NCBI GenBank assembly: GCA_007135635.1
Contig: SLIO01000002.1
Coordinates: forward strand, 1-5,420
DNA from: Methylomicrobium sp.
GTDB taxonomy: Bacteria > Pseudomonadota > Gammaproteobacteria > Methylococcales > Methylomonadaceae
DNA: 5,420 bases
Direction: 5' to 3'
The notes under the pieces: generated by a model
Database searches by the model: none
Seen by the model: the letters and a program-made list of their open reading frames with translations, nothing else
Told to the model about the DNA's origin: nothing
Shown here: positions 1 through 5,420 of the stretch, in pieces
Layout: each line of letters opens with the position of its first letter
Numbering within the stretch: the stretch's first letter is position 1
Program-made: the position numbers and the translations under genes

Positions 1-215
1 ACGCCCATCGCGCTCTTAGCCGACCATTTCGATATCGCTAACGAGATCGCCGAGCCGGTCACGCCGATAATGGCCGACACCAGCTGTAAGGCGTTCAAAT
101 TGAGGTCGACACCTTGGGCATCCAATACCCCGCTGATGCCGAATATATTAAAGATAACGCTGATAACGACCAATATGGCGGCATTGGTTGCTAAAAAAAG
201 AAGTATACGCATCAT
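1..215 (-). CDS. htpX: HtpX membrane zinc metalloprotease (heat-shock protein), 5' part only
   Basis: The reverse strand encodes 71 N-terminal residues beginning MMRILLFLATNAAILVV; the gene continues beyond the left edge. The MMRI-LFL-TN-A start and the later SKWSAKSAMG stretch match the N-terminus of HtpX, an inner-membrane M48-family zinc protease that helps degrade misfolded membrane proteins with FtsH. Two hydrophobic segments are visible (about residues 4-26 and 44-62), as expected for the first two membrane helices. The HExxH zinc site lies outside the window, so catalytic competence cannot be judged. I chose the first of two adjacent ATGs because an AAGG sits 10 nt upstream of it; the second ATG would be 13 nt away. 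A sigma-32-like promoter lies just upstream (253-280). The gene is divergent from the PQQ enzyme gene at 333. Confidence 0.9.
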   Translation of the reverse strand, partial: MMRILLFLATNAAILVVISVIFNIFGISGVLDAQGVDLNLNALQLVSAIIGVTGSAISLAISKWSAKSAMG

Positions 216-236
216 AAGTGTATTACCTTGAGTTTA

Positions 237-266
237 TTGAATGTTGATTACGATATAAGGGATAAT
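237..266 (+). promoter_or_regulatory. Candidate sigma-70 promoter of the PQQ enzyme–nudF unit
   Basis: TTGAAT (237-242) and GATAAT (261-266) are separated by 18 nt and match the -35 and -10 consensus at 4/6 and 5/6. This would give a leader of about 60 nt before the ATG at 333. The site overlaps the proposed htpX promoter on the other strand, so the two divergent promoters would compete for RNA polymerase. It is the best match in this AT-rich gap, but such matches arise by chance. Confidence 0.35.
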
Positions 267-280
267 TTTTTTATTTCAAG
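253..280 (-). promoter_or_regulatory. Sigma-32 (heat-shock) type promoter of htpX
   Basis: On the reverse strand CTTGAAA (274-280) is followed after 13 nt by CCTTATAT (253-260). The E. coli sigma-32 consensus is roughly CTTGAAA, an 11-16 nt spacer, then CCCCATnT. The -35 is exact and the -10 matches 6 of 8 positions counting the free one. The predicted transcript would start near 245, giving a leader of about 30 nt before the htpX ATG. htpX is a known sigma-32 regulon member in E. coli, so the match is biologically sensible. The same bases read as a sigma-70 promoter (TTGAAA, 15 nt, TTATAT) fit less well. Confidence 0.6.
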
Positions 281-332
281 CGCTTTTTAGAGTGTTACCA
301 TACCAAAAAGTTTATTTGTTGGAGGCCTCTTT

Positions 333-1439
333 ATGAAAGCCAAAATCTTTTTAATACTATCGCTAATTGTATCGTGTCCGATCCATGCCGCAAGCGTCGA
401 TGAAGCTTTAAAACAATTACAGTTGCCGGTCGGTTTTTCCATTTCATTATTTGCCGAGGATCTCCCGAATGCCCGGTCGTTAGCTCCAGGCGAAAAGGGC
501 GTTATTTTTGTCGGCACCCGCCAGCAGGGCGCTGTTTATGCCGTTCAGGATACTAATGGCGACGGTAAGGCCGACAAACGCTATGTCATTTCGACCGATT
601 TATACATGCCTAACGGCGTGGCGTTTCAAAACGGTTCTCTGTATGTCGCAGAAGTCAACCGGATTATCCGTTTCGACAATATCATCGACAATTTGGCGAA
701 CCCGCCTGAGCCGGTCGTTGTATTAGACGGTTTACCTTCCGATCGGCATCACGGCTGGAAATATTTACGCTTCGGCCCGGAGGGCAAGCTCTATACCGCG
801 GTCGGTGCGCCCTGCAATGTTTGCGAGCCGGATAAAGAAATCTATGCAACGTTGATTCGTTTGAATCCAGACGGTTCCGATCTTGAAATTTTAGCGCATG
901 GGATAAGAAATACCGTCGGTTTCGATTGGCAGCCCGGAACGAATACGCTGTTCTTTACCGAAAACGGCCGCGATCTAATGGGAGACGATATTCCGCCCGA
1001 TGAATTGAATCAATGGACGGAACCCGGCCAGCACTTCGGCTTTCCTTATTGCCACGGCGGCACTATTGCCGACCCGGAATTCGGCAAGCAACGAAGCTGC
1101 GACGAATTCATCGCTCCGGCATGGCAATTCAAGGCTCATAAAGCGCCGTTGGGTATGCGTTTTTATCGAGGCGAGCAATTTCCCGAACGCTTTAAACAAC
1201 AGCTATTCGTTGCCCAACACGGTTCATGGAACCGGAGTCAACCTCACGGTTATCGCATCGCTTTGGTCAAATTTAAAAACGGCAGGCCTGTATCCGAACA
1301 TTCTTTCATTTCCGGTTGGCTAACGTCGTCCGATGAGGTTTTGGGGCGTCCGGTCGATATCCTGGAAATGCCGGACGGTAGTTTGTTGATTTCCGACGAT
1401 AACTTAGGCGTTATTTATAAAGTAACCTATCAAAAATAA
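333..1439 (+). CDS. Exported PQQ-dependent sugar/sorbosone dehydrogenase-like beta-propeller protein
   Basis: This 368-residue protein resembles the COG2133 glucose/sorbosone dehydrogenase family: six-bladed beta-propellers that oxidise sugars in the periplasm using PQQ. Family-like stretches are DRHHGWKYLRFGPEGKLY (137-154), GIRNTVGFDWQP (190-201), ENGRDLMGDD (210-219) and QHGSWNRS (295-302). H140 in the HHG motif aligns with the region of the catalytic histidine in soluble glucose dehydrogenases, an inference from motif position. DTNGDGKAD (73-81) looks like a calcium-binding loop. C161/C164 form a CxxC, and C240 and C256 could form a second pair. The N-terminus is an export signal: cleavage after about A19 is likely, but IVSC (12-15) also resembles a lipobox. 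GGAGG (321-325) lies 7 nt before the ATG, fixing the start. nudF follows after 1 nt. The true substrate is unknown. Confidence 0.85.
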   Translation: MKAKIFLILSLIVSCPIHAASVDEALKQLQLPVGFSISLFAEDLPNARSLAPGEKGVIFVGTRQQGAVYAVQDTNGDGKADKRYVISTDLYMPNGVAFQNGSLYVAEVNRIIRFDNIIDNLANPPEPVVVLDGLPSDRHHGWKYLRFGPEGKLYTAVGAPCNVCEPDKEIYATLIRLNPDGSDLEILAHGIRNTVGFDWQPGTNTLFFTENGRDLMGDDIPPDELNQWTEPGQHFGFPYCHGGTIADPEFGKQRSCDEFIAPAWQFKAHKAPLGMRFYRGEQFPERFKQQLFVAQHGSWNRSQPHGYRIALVKFKNGRPVSEHSFISGWLTSSDEVLGRPVDILEMPDGSLLISDDNLGVIYKVTYQK

Positions 1440-1440
1440 T

Positions 1441-2052
1441 ATGGATAAGGATTTTGAAGTTCTCGATAAGCATGAGGTTTATCACGGTTTTTTTCGGTTG
1501 GAAAAATACCGGCTTAAACATCGTTTATTCGCCGGCGGTTGGAGCCCGGAAATCGAACGCGAATTATTCAGACGCGGTTCTTGTGTCGCGGTGTTGTTAT
1601 ACGACCCGGTCAAAGATACTGTGGTTTTGATCGAACAATTCAGGGTCGGCGCGATTTTAAGACCGGAAGCCCCTTGGTTACTGGAAATCGTCGCAGGAGC
1701 GGTCGAGGAGGGCGAATCGCCGGAGGAAGTCGCTTACCGAGAGGCGGTCGAGGAAGCCGGCTGCGAGATTCTGGAATTACTGCCGATCAATGCGTTTTAC
1801 ACGACTCCCGGCGGTTCTTCGGAGTGGCTTAGCCTTTATTGCGGCAGGATTGATAGTACCGGCGTCGGCGGAATTCATGGTTTGGATCATGAGCAAGAGG
1901 ATATTCGGGTTTCGGTCGTGAGCTTCGATGAGGCTTATCGGCTCATGGAGCAGGGTAAAATTAACTCAGGCATTCCGATAGTCGCGATTCAATGGCTGGC
2001 ATTGAACCGCGATAAACTCAGAAGTCGATGGGACTTTAGTGTTTCGGTTTAG
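1441..2052 (+). CDS. nudF: ADP-ribose pyrophosphatase (Nudix hydrolase)
   Basis: This cytoplasmic Nudix hydrolase should split ADP-ribose into AMP and ribose 5-phosphate. At 203 residues it is close to E. coli NudF (209) and similar along its length. The complete Nudix box spans G86-C108, with G86, E92, R100, E101, E104, E105 and G107 in the expected G-x5-E-x7-RE-U-x-EE-x-G-U pattern for metal binding. Other NudF-like stretches are YHGFF (14-18), the HRLF (27-30) region, TTPGGSSE (121-128) and GIHGLDHEQEDIRV (144-157), the acidic loop. The ATG lies 1 nt after the stop of the PQQ enzyme gene and has no good Shine-Dalgarno sequence, so translation is probably coupled to the upstream gene. The two proteins act in different compartments, and no functional link is evident. 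Confidence 0.95.
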   Translation: MDKDFEVLDKHEVYHGFFRLEKYRLKHRLFAGGWSPEIERELFRRGSCVAVLLYDPVKDTVVLIEQFRVGAILRPEAPWLLEIVAGAVEEGESPEEVAYREAVEEAGCEILELLPINAFYTTPGGSSEWLSLYCGRIDSTGVGGIHGLDHEQEDIRVSVVSFDEAYRLMEQGKINSGIPIVAIQWLALNRDKLRSRWDFSVSV

Positions 2053-2068
2053 GCGAATGCGCTTGAGT

Positions 2069-2443
2069 TTATTTGAAATCTTTGGGAACCATCGGCTTAT
2101 TGTCGAATAGGGTATGCCAACCCAATGCTATTCGGTAAACCAACCACAACACGGCAAAAATCAATAGAAACCAACCCACGCCCATCGCAAAGGTTAATCC
2201 GCTTGCCGCTAACAATGCGACAGCGACCCACGCGGTTTTGATTTGCCAGTCGAAATGAGATTCCAACCAAGTGCCCCGAACATCGTTTCGCTTGATGAAG
2301 TTAATCGCGACACCGATGAAAATAGGCAAGCCTGCAAAACCGAATGCCAGGACTTGACATAAATAGACGATGCCGGTTAGGTTTTTAAGCTTTTCCATTT
2401 TTTCGGCGTTGTTTTTATTATTATCGGTTTCATTACTATTCAT
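2069..2443 (-). CDS. Small DUF4870/COG3671-like inner-membrane protein of unknown function
   Basis: This 124-residue protein has a hydrophilic, Asn-rich N-terminus (1-20). Hydrophobic segments follow at about 24-50, 69-86 and 88-107, predicting three membrane helices. The stretch NFIKRNDVRGTWLESHFDWQIKT (48-70) and the ending YRIALGWHTLFDNKPM (103-118) resemble the family annotated as DUF4870 or COG3671, whose function is not established. AAGGAG (2451-2456 read on the reverse strand) stands 7 nt before the ATG and supports this start over the internal Met16. It converges with nudF with 16 bp between stop codons. I see no hairpin-plus-T-run terminator there, so transcripts from the two sides may overlap. 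Confidence 0.85.
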   Translation of the reverse strand: MNSNETDNNKNNAEKMEKLKNLTGIVYLCQVLAFGFAGLPIFIGVAINFIKRNDVRGTWLESHFDWQIKTAWVAVALLAASGLTFAMGVGWFLLIFAVLWLVYRIALGWHTLFDNKPMVPKDFK

Positions 2444-2477
2444 GAAGTATCTCCTTACATAGTGTCAATCATTATGA

Positions 2478-2520
2478 GTTCATGAATTGGTCGTAAGTTC
2501 CCCTAGCGAATTCAATGAAC
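2478..2520. repeat. Imperfect inverted repeat in the DUF4870-like gene's upstream region
   Basis: GTTCATGAATT (2478-2488) and AATTCAATGAAC (2509-2520) are complementary over 11 pairs with a single bulged A. The spacer between them is 20 nt. It lies 35 nt upstream of the ATG at 2443, a position suited to an operator or to a leader hairpin. No T-run follows it on either strand, so it is not an intrinsic terminator. The binding protein, if any, is unknown. Confidence 0.4.
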
Positions 2521-2662
2521 GGTGGATGCCGGCTCGATTAGTTCAAGTAGTCGAAAAAAATTACGAAACTGTAATCAATCGCGCTTAAAATTAAATGACC
2601 CTCTGCTAAACTTTATCAAAAATTAGAAAAGTGAGCCCTATTAAGATTCGTCTTTGGTAACG

Positions 2663-2687
2663 TTTTGCCGTTTAGGATACGGTAAAA
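2663..2687. repeat. Short hairpin-forming inverted repeat
   Basis: TTTTGCCGT (2663-2671) pairs with ACGGTAAAA (2679-2687) around a 7-nt loop. It gives 9 pairs in RNA, one of them G·U. On the forward strand the T-run precedes the stem and the A-run follows it, the opposite of an intrinsic terminator. The role is unknown; it may be part of a long tviB leader if transcription starts upstream, or an operator. Confidence 0.35.
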
Positions 2688-2740
2688 AATAACTTCCCTA
2701 AATGGATCTCACGCTTTATACGCATCCCACGCAATTTTAT

Positions 2741-2765
2741 CGCTCCCATGCAGAGCATAGGAACG
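2741..2765. repeat. Degenerate dispersed palindromic repeat (CGTTCCCA…GGAACG type)
   Basis: CGCTCCCATGC (2741-2751) and GCATAGGAACG (2755-2765) are complementary at 9 of 11 positions around an AGA loop. Both mismatches are C/A on the forward strand and become G·U pairs in a reverse-strand transcript. The shape and the central GCAGAGC resemble palindromes of the form CGTTCCCACGC-AGA-GCGTGGGAACG, which I recall being scattered between genes in methanotrophs and some other bacteria. The flanks carry a wider, weaker repeat: CTCACG (2708-2713) against CGTGAG (2775-2780). It looks like a decayed copy; no transposase is nearby. Confidence 0.5.
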
Positions 2766-2785
2766 ATGATAAGTCGTGAGGTTAT

Positions 2786-2818
2786 TTGTTACGAAATCCT
2801 TAGAAAAATATTTAATAT
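2786..2818 (+). promoter_or_regulatory. Weak candidate promoter of the tviB–epimerase operon
   Basis: The AT-rich stretch holds TTGTTA (2786-2791) and overlapping -10-like hexamers TATTTA (2809-2814, 17-nt spacing) and TTTAAT (2811-2816, 19-nt spacing). TTACGA (2789-2794) gives 16-nt spacing to TTTAAT. None combines a good -35 with a good -10, so the exact hexamers are uncertain. The position, about 30 nt before the start codon with a clear ribosome binding site between, is right for the operon promoter. Confidence 0.25.
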
Positions 2819-2848
2819 TCGACTTTTAGACAAAAGGAATAAAAATCT

Positions 2849-4120
2849 ATGTTAGAAAATGTCAAGTTGGGAATGATCGGTCTCGGTTATGTCGGTCTGC
2901 CCTTAGCCGTCGAATTCGGCAAGAAATACCCGACAATCGGTTTCGATATCAATGCAGAGCGTATCAAAGAATTGCAAAACGGGAGCGATCACACGCTTGA
3001 AGTCGACGAGGAAGAATTAAAAGAAGCCGTTCATTTGACCTACACCTCATCGGCCGAGGAAATCAAAGCCTGCAATATTTACATTGTTACGGTGCCAACA
3101 CCGATCAATGAATATAAACAGCCCGATTTGACTCCATTGGAAAAAGCCAGCACCTTGCTAGGCGGGCTGATTAAACCCAATGATATCGTTATTTACGAAT
3201 CGACCGTTTACCCCGGCGCGACCGAGGAAGTTTGCGTGCCGATTCTGGAAAAAATATCGGGACTGACATTCAACAAAGATTTCTTTGTCGGTTACAGCCC
3301 GGAACGAATCAATCCCGGCGACAAAGAACACCGAGTCACCAATATTCTCAAAGTGACATCCGGTTCGACGCCCGAAATCGCCGATAGCATCGATCGGCTT
3401 TATCAAAGTATCATAACGGCCGGTACGCACAAGGCCAGTAGTATCAAAGTCGCCGAAGCGGCCAAAGTCATCGAAAATACACAGCGGGATTTGAATATCG
3501 CGTTGATTAACGAACTCGCGATCATCTTCAATAAACTCGGCATCGATACCGAAGAAGTGTTGTTGGCGGCCGGCACTAAGTGGAATTTTTTACCGTTCCG
3601 CCCCGGATTGGTCGGCGGCCATTGCATCGGGGTCGATCCTTACTACTTGACTCATAAGGCGCAAGCAATCGGCTACAATCCCGAAGTCATCTTGTCGGGA
3701 CGCCGAATCAACGATGGGATGGGCGAATATGTCGTGTCGCAATTAATCAAGTTGATGCTCAAAAAACGCATCCACATCAAAGACTCCAATGTATTGGTCA
3801 TGGGTTTGACGTTCAAGGAAAATTGCCCCGATCTGCGCAATACGCGCATCGTCGATATCGTCAAGGAACTCCAAAGCTACGGGGTCAATGTTCATATTTA
3901 CGATCCTTGGATCGATCCGGCTGAAGCATTGGAAGAATATGGGTTAACAACGATAAGCAAACCGGAGCAAGGGGCTTATGACGCAATGCTCTTGGCCGTT
4001 GCGCATGAGCAATTCAAACGAATGGCTATTTCATCCATCAAAGCGCTGGGTAAAAAAGACTCGGTGATTTACGATTTGAAATATATTTTTCCGGCCGAAC
4101 TGACTGACGCGCGCTTGTAA
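2849..4120 (+). CDS. tviB: TviB-family UDP-N-acetylhexosamine 6-dehydrogenase (nucleotide sugar dehydrogenase)
   Basis: The enzyme oxidises C6 of a UDP-hexosamine, probably UDP-GlcNAc, to the uronic acid with two NAD+, in the cytoplasm. Its 423 residues match Salmonella Vi-antigen TviB (and WbpO/CapL) along the length. It has an N-terminal NAD-binding Rossmann fold with [10 protein letters not shown] (11-20), and TVPTPIN (81-87) with [12 protein letters not shown] (116-127). [10 protein letters not shown] (149-158), the central-helix [17 protein letters not shown] (203-219) and [11 protein letters not shown] (256-266) with catalytic C259 follow. The C-terminal UDP-binding domain has [16 protein letters not shown] (318-333). 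AAGGAA (2834-2839) lies 9 nt before the ATG. It is the first gene of a polysaccharide-precursor operon, with the epimerase 3 nt downstream. A strict UDP-glucose dehydrogenase is less likely given the TviB-like sequence, but substrate is not proven by sequence. Confidence 0.93.
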   Translation: MLENVKLGMIGLGYVGLPLAVEFGKKYPTIGFDINAERIKELQNGSDHTLEVDEEELKEAVHLTYTSSAEEIKACNIYIVTVPTPINEYKQPDLTPLEKASTLLGGLIKPNDIVIYESTVYPGATEEVCVPILEKISGLTFNKDFFVGYSPERINPGDKEHRVTNILKVTSGSTPEIADSIDRLYQSIITAGTHKASSIKVAEAAKVIENTQRDLNIALINELAIIFNKLGIDTEEVLLAAGTKWNFLPFRPGLVGGHCIGVDPYYLTHKAQAIGYNPEVILSGRRINDGMGEYVVSQLIKLMLKKRIHIKDSNVLVMGLTFKENCPDLRNTRIVDIVKELQSYGVNVHIYDPWIDPAEALEEYGLTTISKPEQGAYDAMLLAVAHEQFKRMAISSIKALGKKDSVIYDLKYIFPAELTDARL

Positions 4121-4123
4121 TTT

Positions 4124-5131
4124 ATGAAAATATTGGTAACTGGAACCGCCGGCTTTATCGGCAATCATTTGGCTTTGAGGTTGCTCGAAAGAGGCGACGA
4201 AGTCATCGGAATCGACAATCTGAACGACTATTACGATGTCAATCTAAAAAAAGCGCGTTTGGCGAGGATACTCGATCATGACCGCTATACCGATATTCGA
4301 GCAGACCTGGCCGACCGCGACACTATCGAAAAGGTGTTTAAAGAGCATCGTCCGGAACGCGTCGTCAATTTGGCCGCGCAAGCCGGCGTGCGCTATTCGA
4401 TCGAAAATCCGCATGCCTACATCGACAGCAATATCGTCGGCTTTATCAATATTTTGGAAGGCTGCCGACATTACGGCGTTGAGCATTTGGTCTATGCATC
4501 GAGCAGTTCGGTCTACGGTGCCAATGAAAGTATGCCATTTTCGGTGCACGACAACGTCGATCACCCGCTGAGTCTTTATGCGGCTTCGAAAAAAGCCAAC
4601 GAACTGATGGCGCACACCTATAGCAATCTCTATAACCTGCCGACAACCGGATTACGCTTCTTTACCGTATACGGACCTTGGGGACGGCCCGATATGGCTT
4701 TGTTTTTGTTTACCAAAGCCATCCTGAACGGCGAAAAAATCCAAGTTTTCAATTACGGTAAGCATCGACGCGATTTCACCTACATCGACGATATTGTCGA
4801 AGGCGTGATTCGAACACTTGATAATATTGCTCAACCTAACCCGGATTGGACCGGCGCGAAACCCGACCCCGGAACTAGCCGTGCACCTTGGCGGGTATAC
4901 AACATTGGCAATCAAAGTCCTGTCGAGTTGATGAAATATATCGAGGTGCTCGAGCAATGCCTCGGTAAGACTGCCGAAAAAGAATTGCTACCCCTGCAAC
5001 CCGGCGACGTACCCGACACCTATGCTGATGTCGAAGCGCTGGTGCAAGATGTCGGTTATAAGCCTGGAACGCCGATTGAAGTTGGGATAGCGCGGTTTGT
5101 GGAGTGGTATGGGAGTTATTATGGTGAATAG
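4124..5131 (+). CDS. NAD-dependent UDP-glucuronate 4-epimerase-like protein (CapI/LpsL/WbnF type)
   Basis: This cytoplasmic extended short-chain dehydrogenase/reductase of 335 residues is the usual length for UDP-glucuronate 4-epimerases, which make UDP-galacturonate. It has GTAGFIG (7-13) for NAD+, D31 at the end of the second strand for the NAD ribose, and [14 protein letters not shown] (83-96). The serine run SSSSVYG (126-132) and the catalytic pair Y152/K156 in YAASK follow. [15 protein letters not shown] (180-194) and [13 protein letters not shown] (215-227) are typical of this subgroup and differ from TviC, the usual partner of TviB. The start lies 3 nt after the tviB stop without a good Shine-Dalgarno sequence, so translational coupling is likely. 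Its stop codon falls within a short heptamer repeat. It probably converts the TviB product or UDP-glucuronate to the galacto form; which one is open. Confidence 0.9.
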   Translation: MKILVTGTAGFIGNHLALRLLERGDEVIGIDNLNDYYDVNLKKARLARILDHDRYTDIRADLADRDTIEKVFKEHRPERVVNLAAQAGVRYSIENPHAYIDSNIVGFINILEGCRHYGVEHLVYASSSSVYGANESMPFSVHDNVDHPLSLYAASKKANELMAHTYSNLYNLPTTGLRFFTVYGPWGRPDMALFLFTKAILNGEKIQVFNYGKHRRDFTYIDDIVEGVIRTLDNIAQPNPDWTGAKPDPGTSRAPWRVYNIGNQSPVELMKYIEVLEQCLGKTAEKELLPLQPGDVPDTYADVEALVQDVGYKPGTPIEVGIARFVEWYGSYYGE

Positions 5132-5151
5132 AGAATAGTGAAAAGTGAATG
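5124..5151 (+). repeat. Four degenerate tandem 7-nt repeats (GTGAATA-like) across a gene junction
   Basis: Consecutive heptamers read GTGAATA (5124-5130), GAGAATA (5131-5137), GTGAAAA (5138-5144) and GTGAATG (5145-5151). Each differs from the first at no more than one base. The epimerase stop TAG (5129-5131) is formed by the end of the first copy and the first base of the second. The run ends at the probable start region of the four-helix-bundle gene. Because the unit is not a multiple of three, copy-number change would shift the frame entering the downstream gene. Confidence 0.7.
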
Positions 5152-5420
5152 GGGTGGGGCGCTTCTTAAACGGAAAGGATGATACTAGACCGCATTATCA
5201 ATTACAGGCTTGGCAGCTTAGTATGAGCTTGGTTAAGCTGGTCTATGTTTGGTCTAAGGGGTTTCCTGTTGAAGAGAAATATGGCTTGCAATCTCAGATA
5301 CGGAGAGCAGCAATTTCTGTGCCTTCAAATATTGCGGAGGGTGCCGGAATGAAAGGTTCTAAAGAATTTGCACATTTTCTTAGCATCGCAAAGGGTTCGT
5401 TGAGTGAACTGGAAACTCAG
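5145..5420 (+). CDS. Four-helix-bundle protein, 23S rRNA intervening-sequence (S23/IVP) family, 3' end cut off
   Basis: A frame open from 5142 to the window edge encodes the family core: YQLQAWQLSMSLVKLVY, then EEKYGLQSQIRRAAIS, VPSNIAEG and FAHFLSIAKGSLSELETQ. These match the small (about 120-residue) four-helix-bundle proteins first found in intervening sequences of 23S rRNA genes and also common as free-standing genes. Their function is not established. The 92 visible codons hold helices 1, 2 and most of 3; the rest lies beyond the edge. The start is uncertain: there is no in-frame ATG before 5223, and starting there would drop the conserved YQLQAW stretch. GTG at 5145 or 5154 is therefore preferred, neither with a strong ribosome binding site. 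Two in-frame stops (5136-5138, 5139-5141) lie directly upstream within the heptamer repeats. No rRNA sequence surrounds it. Confidence 0.8.
   Translation, partial: MNGVGRFLNGKDDTRPHYQLQAWQLSMSLVKLVYVWSKGFPVEEKYGLQSQIRRAAISVPSNIAEGAGMKGSKEFAHFLSIAKGSLSELETQ

Larger units (their letters stand above)
2444..2848. other. Gene-free divergent intergenic region upstream of tviB
   Basis: These 405 bp contain no convincing coding frame on either strand. They hold the ribosome binding site of the leftward DUF4870-like gene (2451-2456), three imperfect inverted repeats (2478-2520, 2663-2687, 2741-2765), an AT-rich likely promoter stretch (about 2786-2818) and the tviB ribosome binding site AAGGAA (2834-2839). 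On the reverse strand CATAAT, about 30 nt before the DUF4870-like ATG, could be a -10 box, but it has no good -35 partner. I found no JUMPstart/ops (GGCGGTAGC-type) antitermination site, which often precedes polysaccharide operons in enterics. Confidence 0.6.

Noticed and set aside
278..285. 8-bp palindrome AAGCGCTT between htpX and the PQQ gene
   Set aside because: It is too short to call an operator, and part of it is explained by the sigma-32-like -35 box.
975..1199. Reverse-strand open frame inside the PQQ enzyme gene
   Set aside because: It lies wholly within a well-supported gene, has no ribosome binding site and no recognisable family motif; it is a shadow frame.
2663..2690. Stem-loop considered as an intrinsic terminator
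   Set aside because: The T-run is on the 5' side of the stem and A residues follow it when read forward, and the reverse strand gives the same order, so it does not fit terminator polarity.
2444..2848. JUMPstart/ops element, tRNA or CRISPR in the long gap before tviB
   Set aside because: I searched by eye for GGCGGTAGC-type motifs, cloverleaf patterns and regularly spaced repeats and saw none.
4244..4615. 123-codon reverse-strand open frame inside the epimerase gene
   Set aside because: It overlaps the conserved core of the epimerase, and the translation shows no domain-like pattern; it arises from the codon bias of the true gene.
5179..5226. Small frame MILDRIINYRLGSLV with a GGAAAGG just upstream
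   Set aside because: It is 15 codons long, in a different frame from the conserved S23-family protein, and overlaps its N-terminal helix. The family match in the other frame is continuous, so neither a frameshift nor a separate peptide is supported.
5214..5240. Perfect 7-bp inverted repeat CAGCTTA / TAAGCTG
   Set aside because: It lies within the coding region of the S23-family gene with a 13-nt spacer and no T-run; chance is sufficient.

Overview
The window reads as ordinary chromosome of a gammaproteobacterium with moderate GC. It has a housekeeping left half and the start of a surface-polysaccharide locus on the right. The HtpX, NudF and TviB proteins all resemble gammaproteobacterial versions. 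A PQQ-type enzyme and a degenerate copy of a 'CGTTCCCA…GCAGAGC…GGAACG' palindrome fit a Methylococcales-like methanotroph, but that assignment is an inference.

Left part (1-2443). The 5' end of htpX (membrane zinc protease) runs leftward out of the window, preceded by what looks like a heat-shock sigma-32 promoter. Divergent from it is a two-gene rightward unit: an exported sorbosone-dehydrogenase-like PQQ beta-propeller enzyme, then, 1 nt after its stop, nudF (ADP-ribose pyrophosphatase). A small leftward gene for a DUF4870/COG3671-like membrane protein converges on nudF with only 16 bp between stops and no visible terminator.

Middle (2444-2848). About 400 bp without a gene separates the divergent DUF4870-like gene and tviB. 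It holds three separate imperfect inverted repeats, one of them a dispersed-repeat-like palindrome, and an AT-rich stretch that probably carries the tviB promoter.

Right part (2849-5420). tviB (UDP-N-acetylhexosamine 6-dehydrogenase family) is followed after 3 nt by a UDP-glucuronate-4-epimerase-like gene. Together they should supply a uronic-acid-type nucleotide sugar for a capsule, O-antigen or exopolysaccharide. The epimerase stop codon lies inside a run of four degenerate 7-nt repeats. This run leads directly into a four-helix-bundle (23S rRNA intervening-sequence / S23 family) gene, which is cut by the right edge and is easily missed because it has no upstream in-frame ATG.

No clearly new biological system is visible. 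The points most worth checking are the sigma-32-like htpX promoter, the TviB/epimerase substrate mismatch, the heptamer repeats at the epimerase/S23 junction, and the inverted-repeat-rich leader of tviB.
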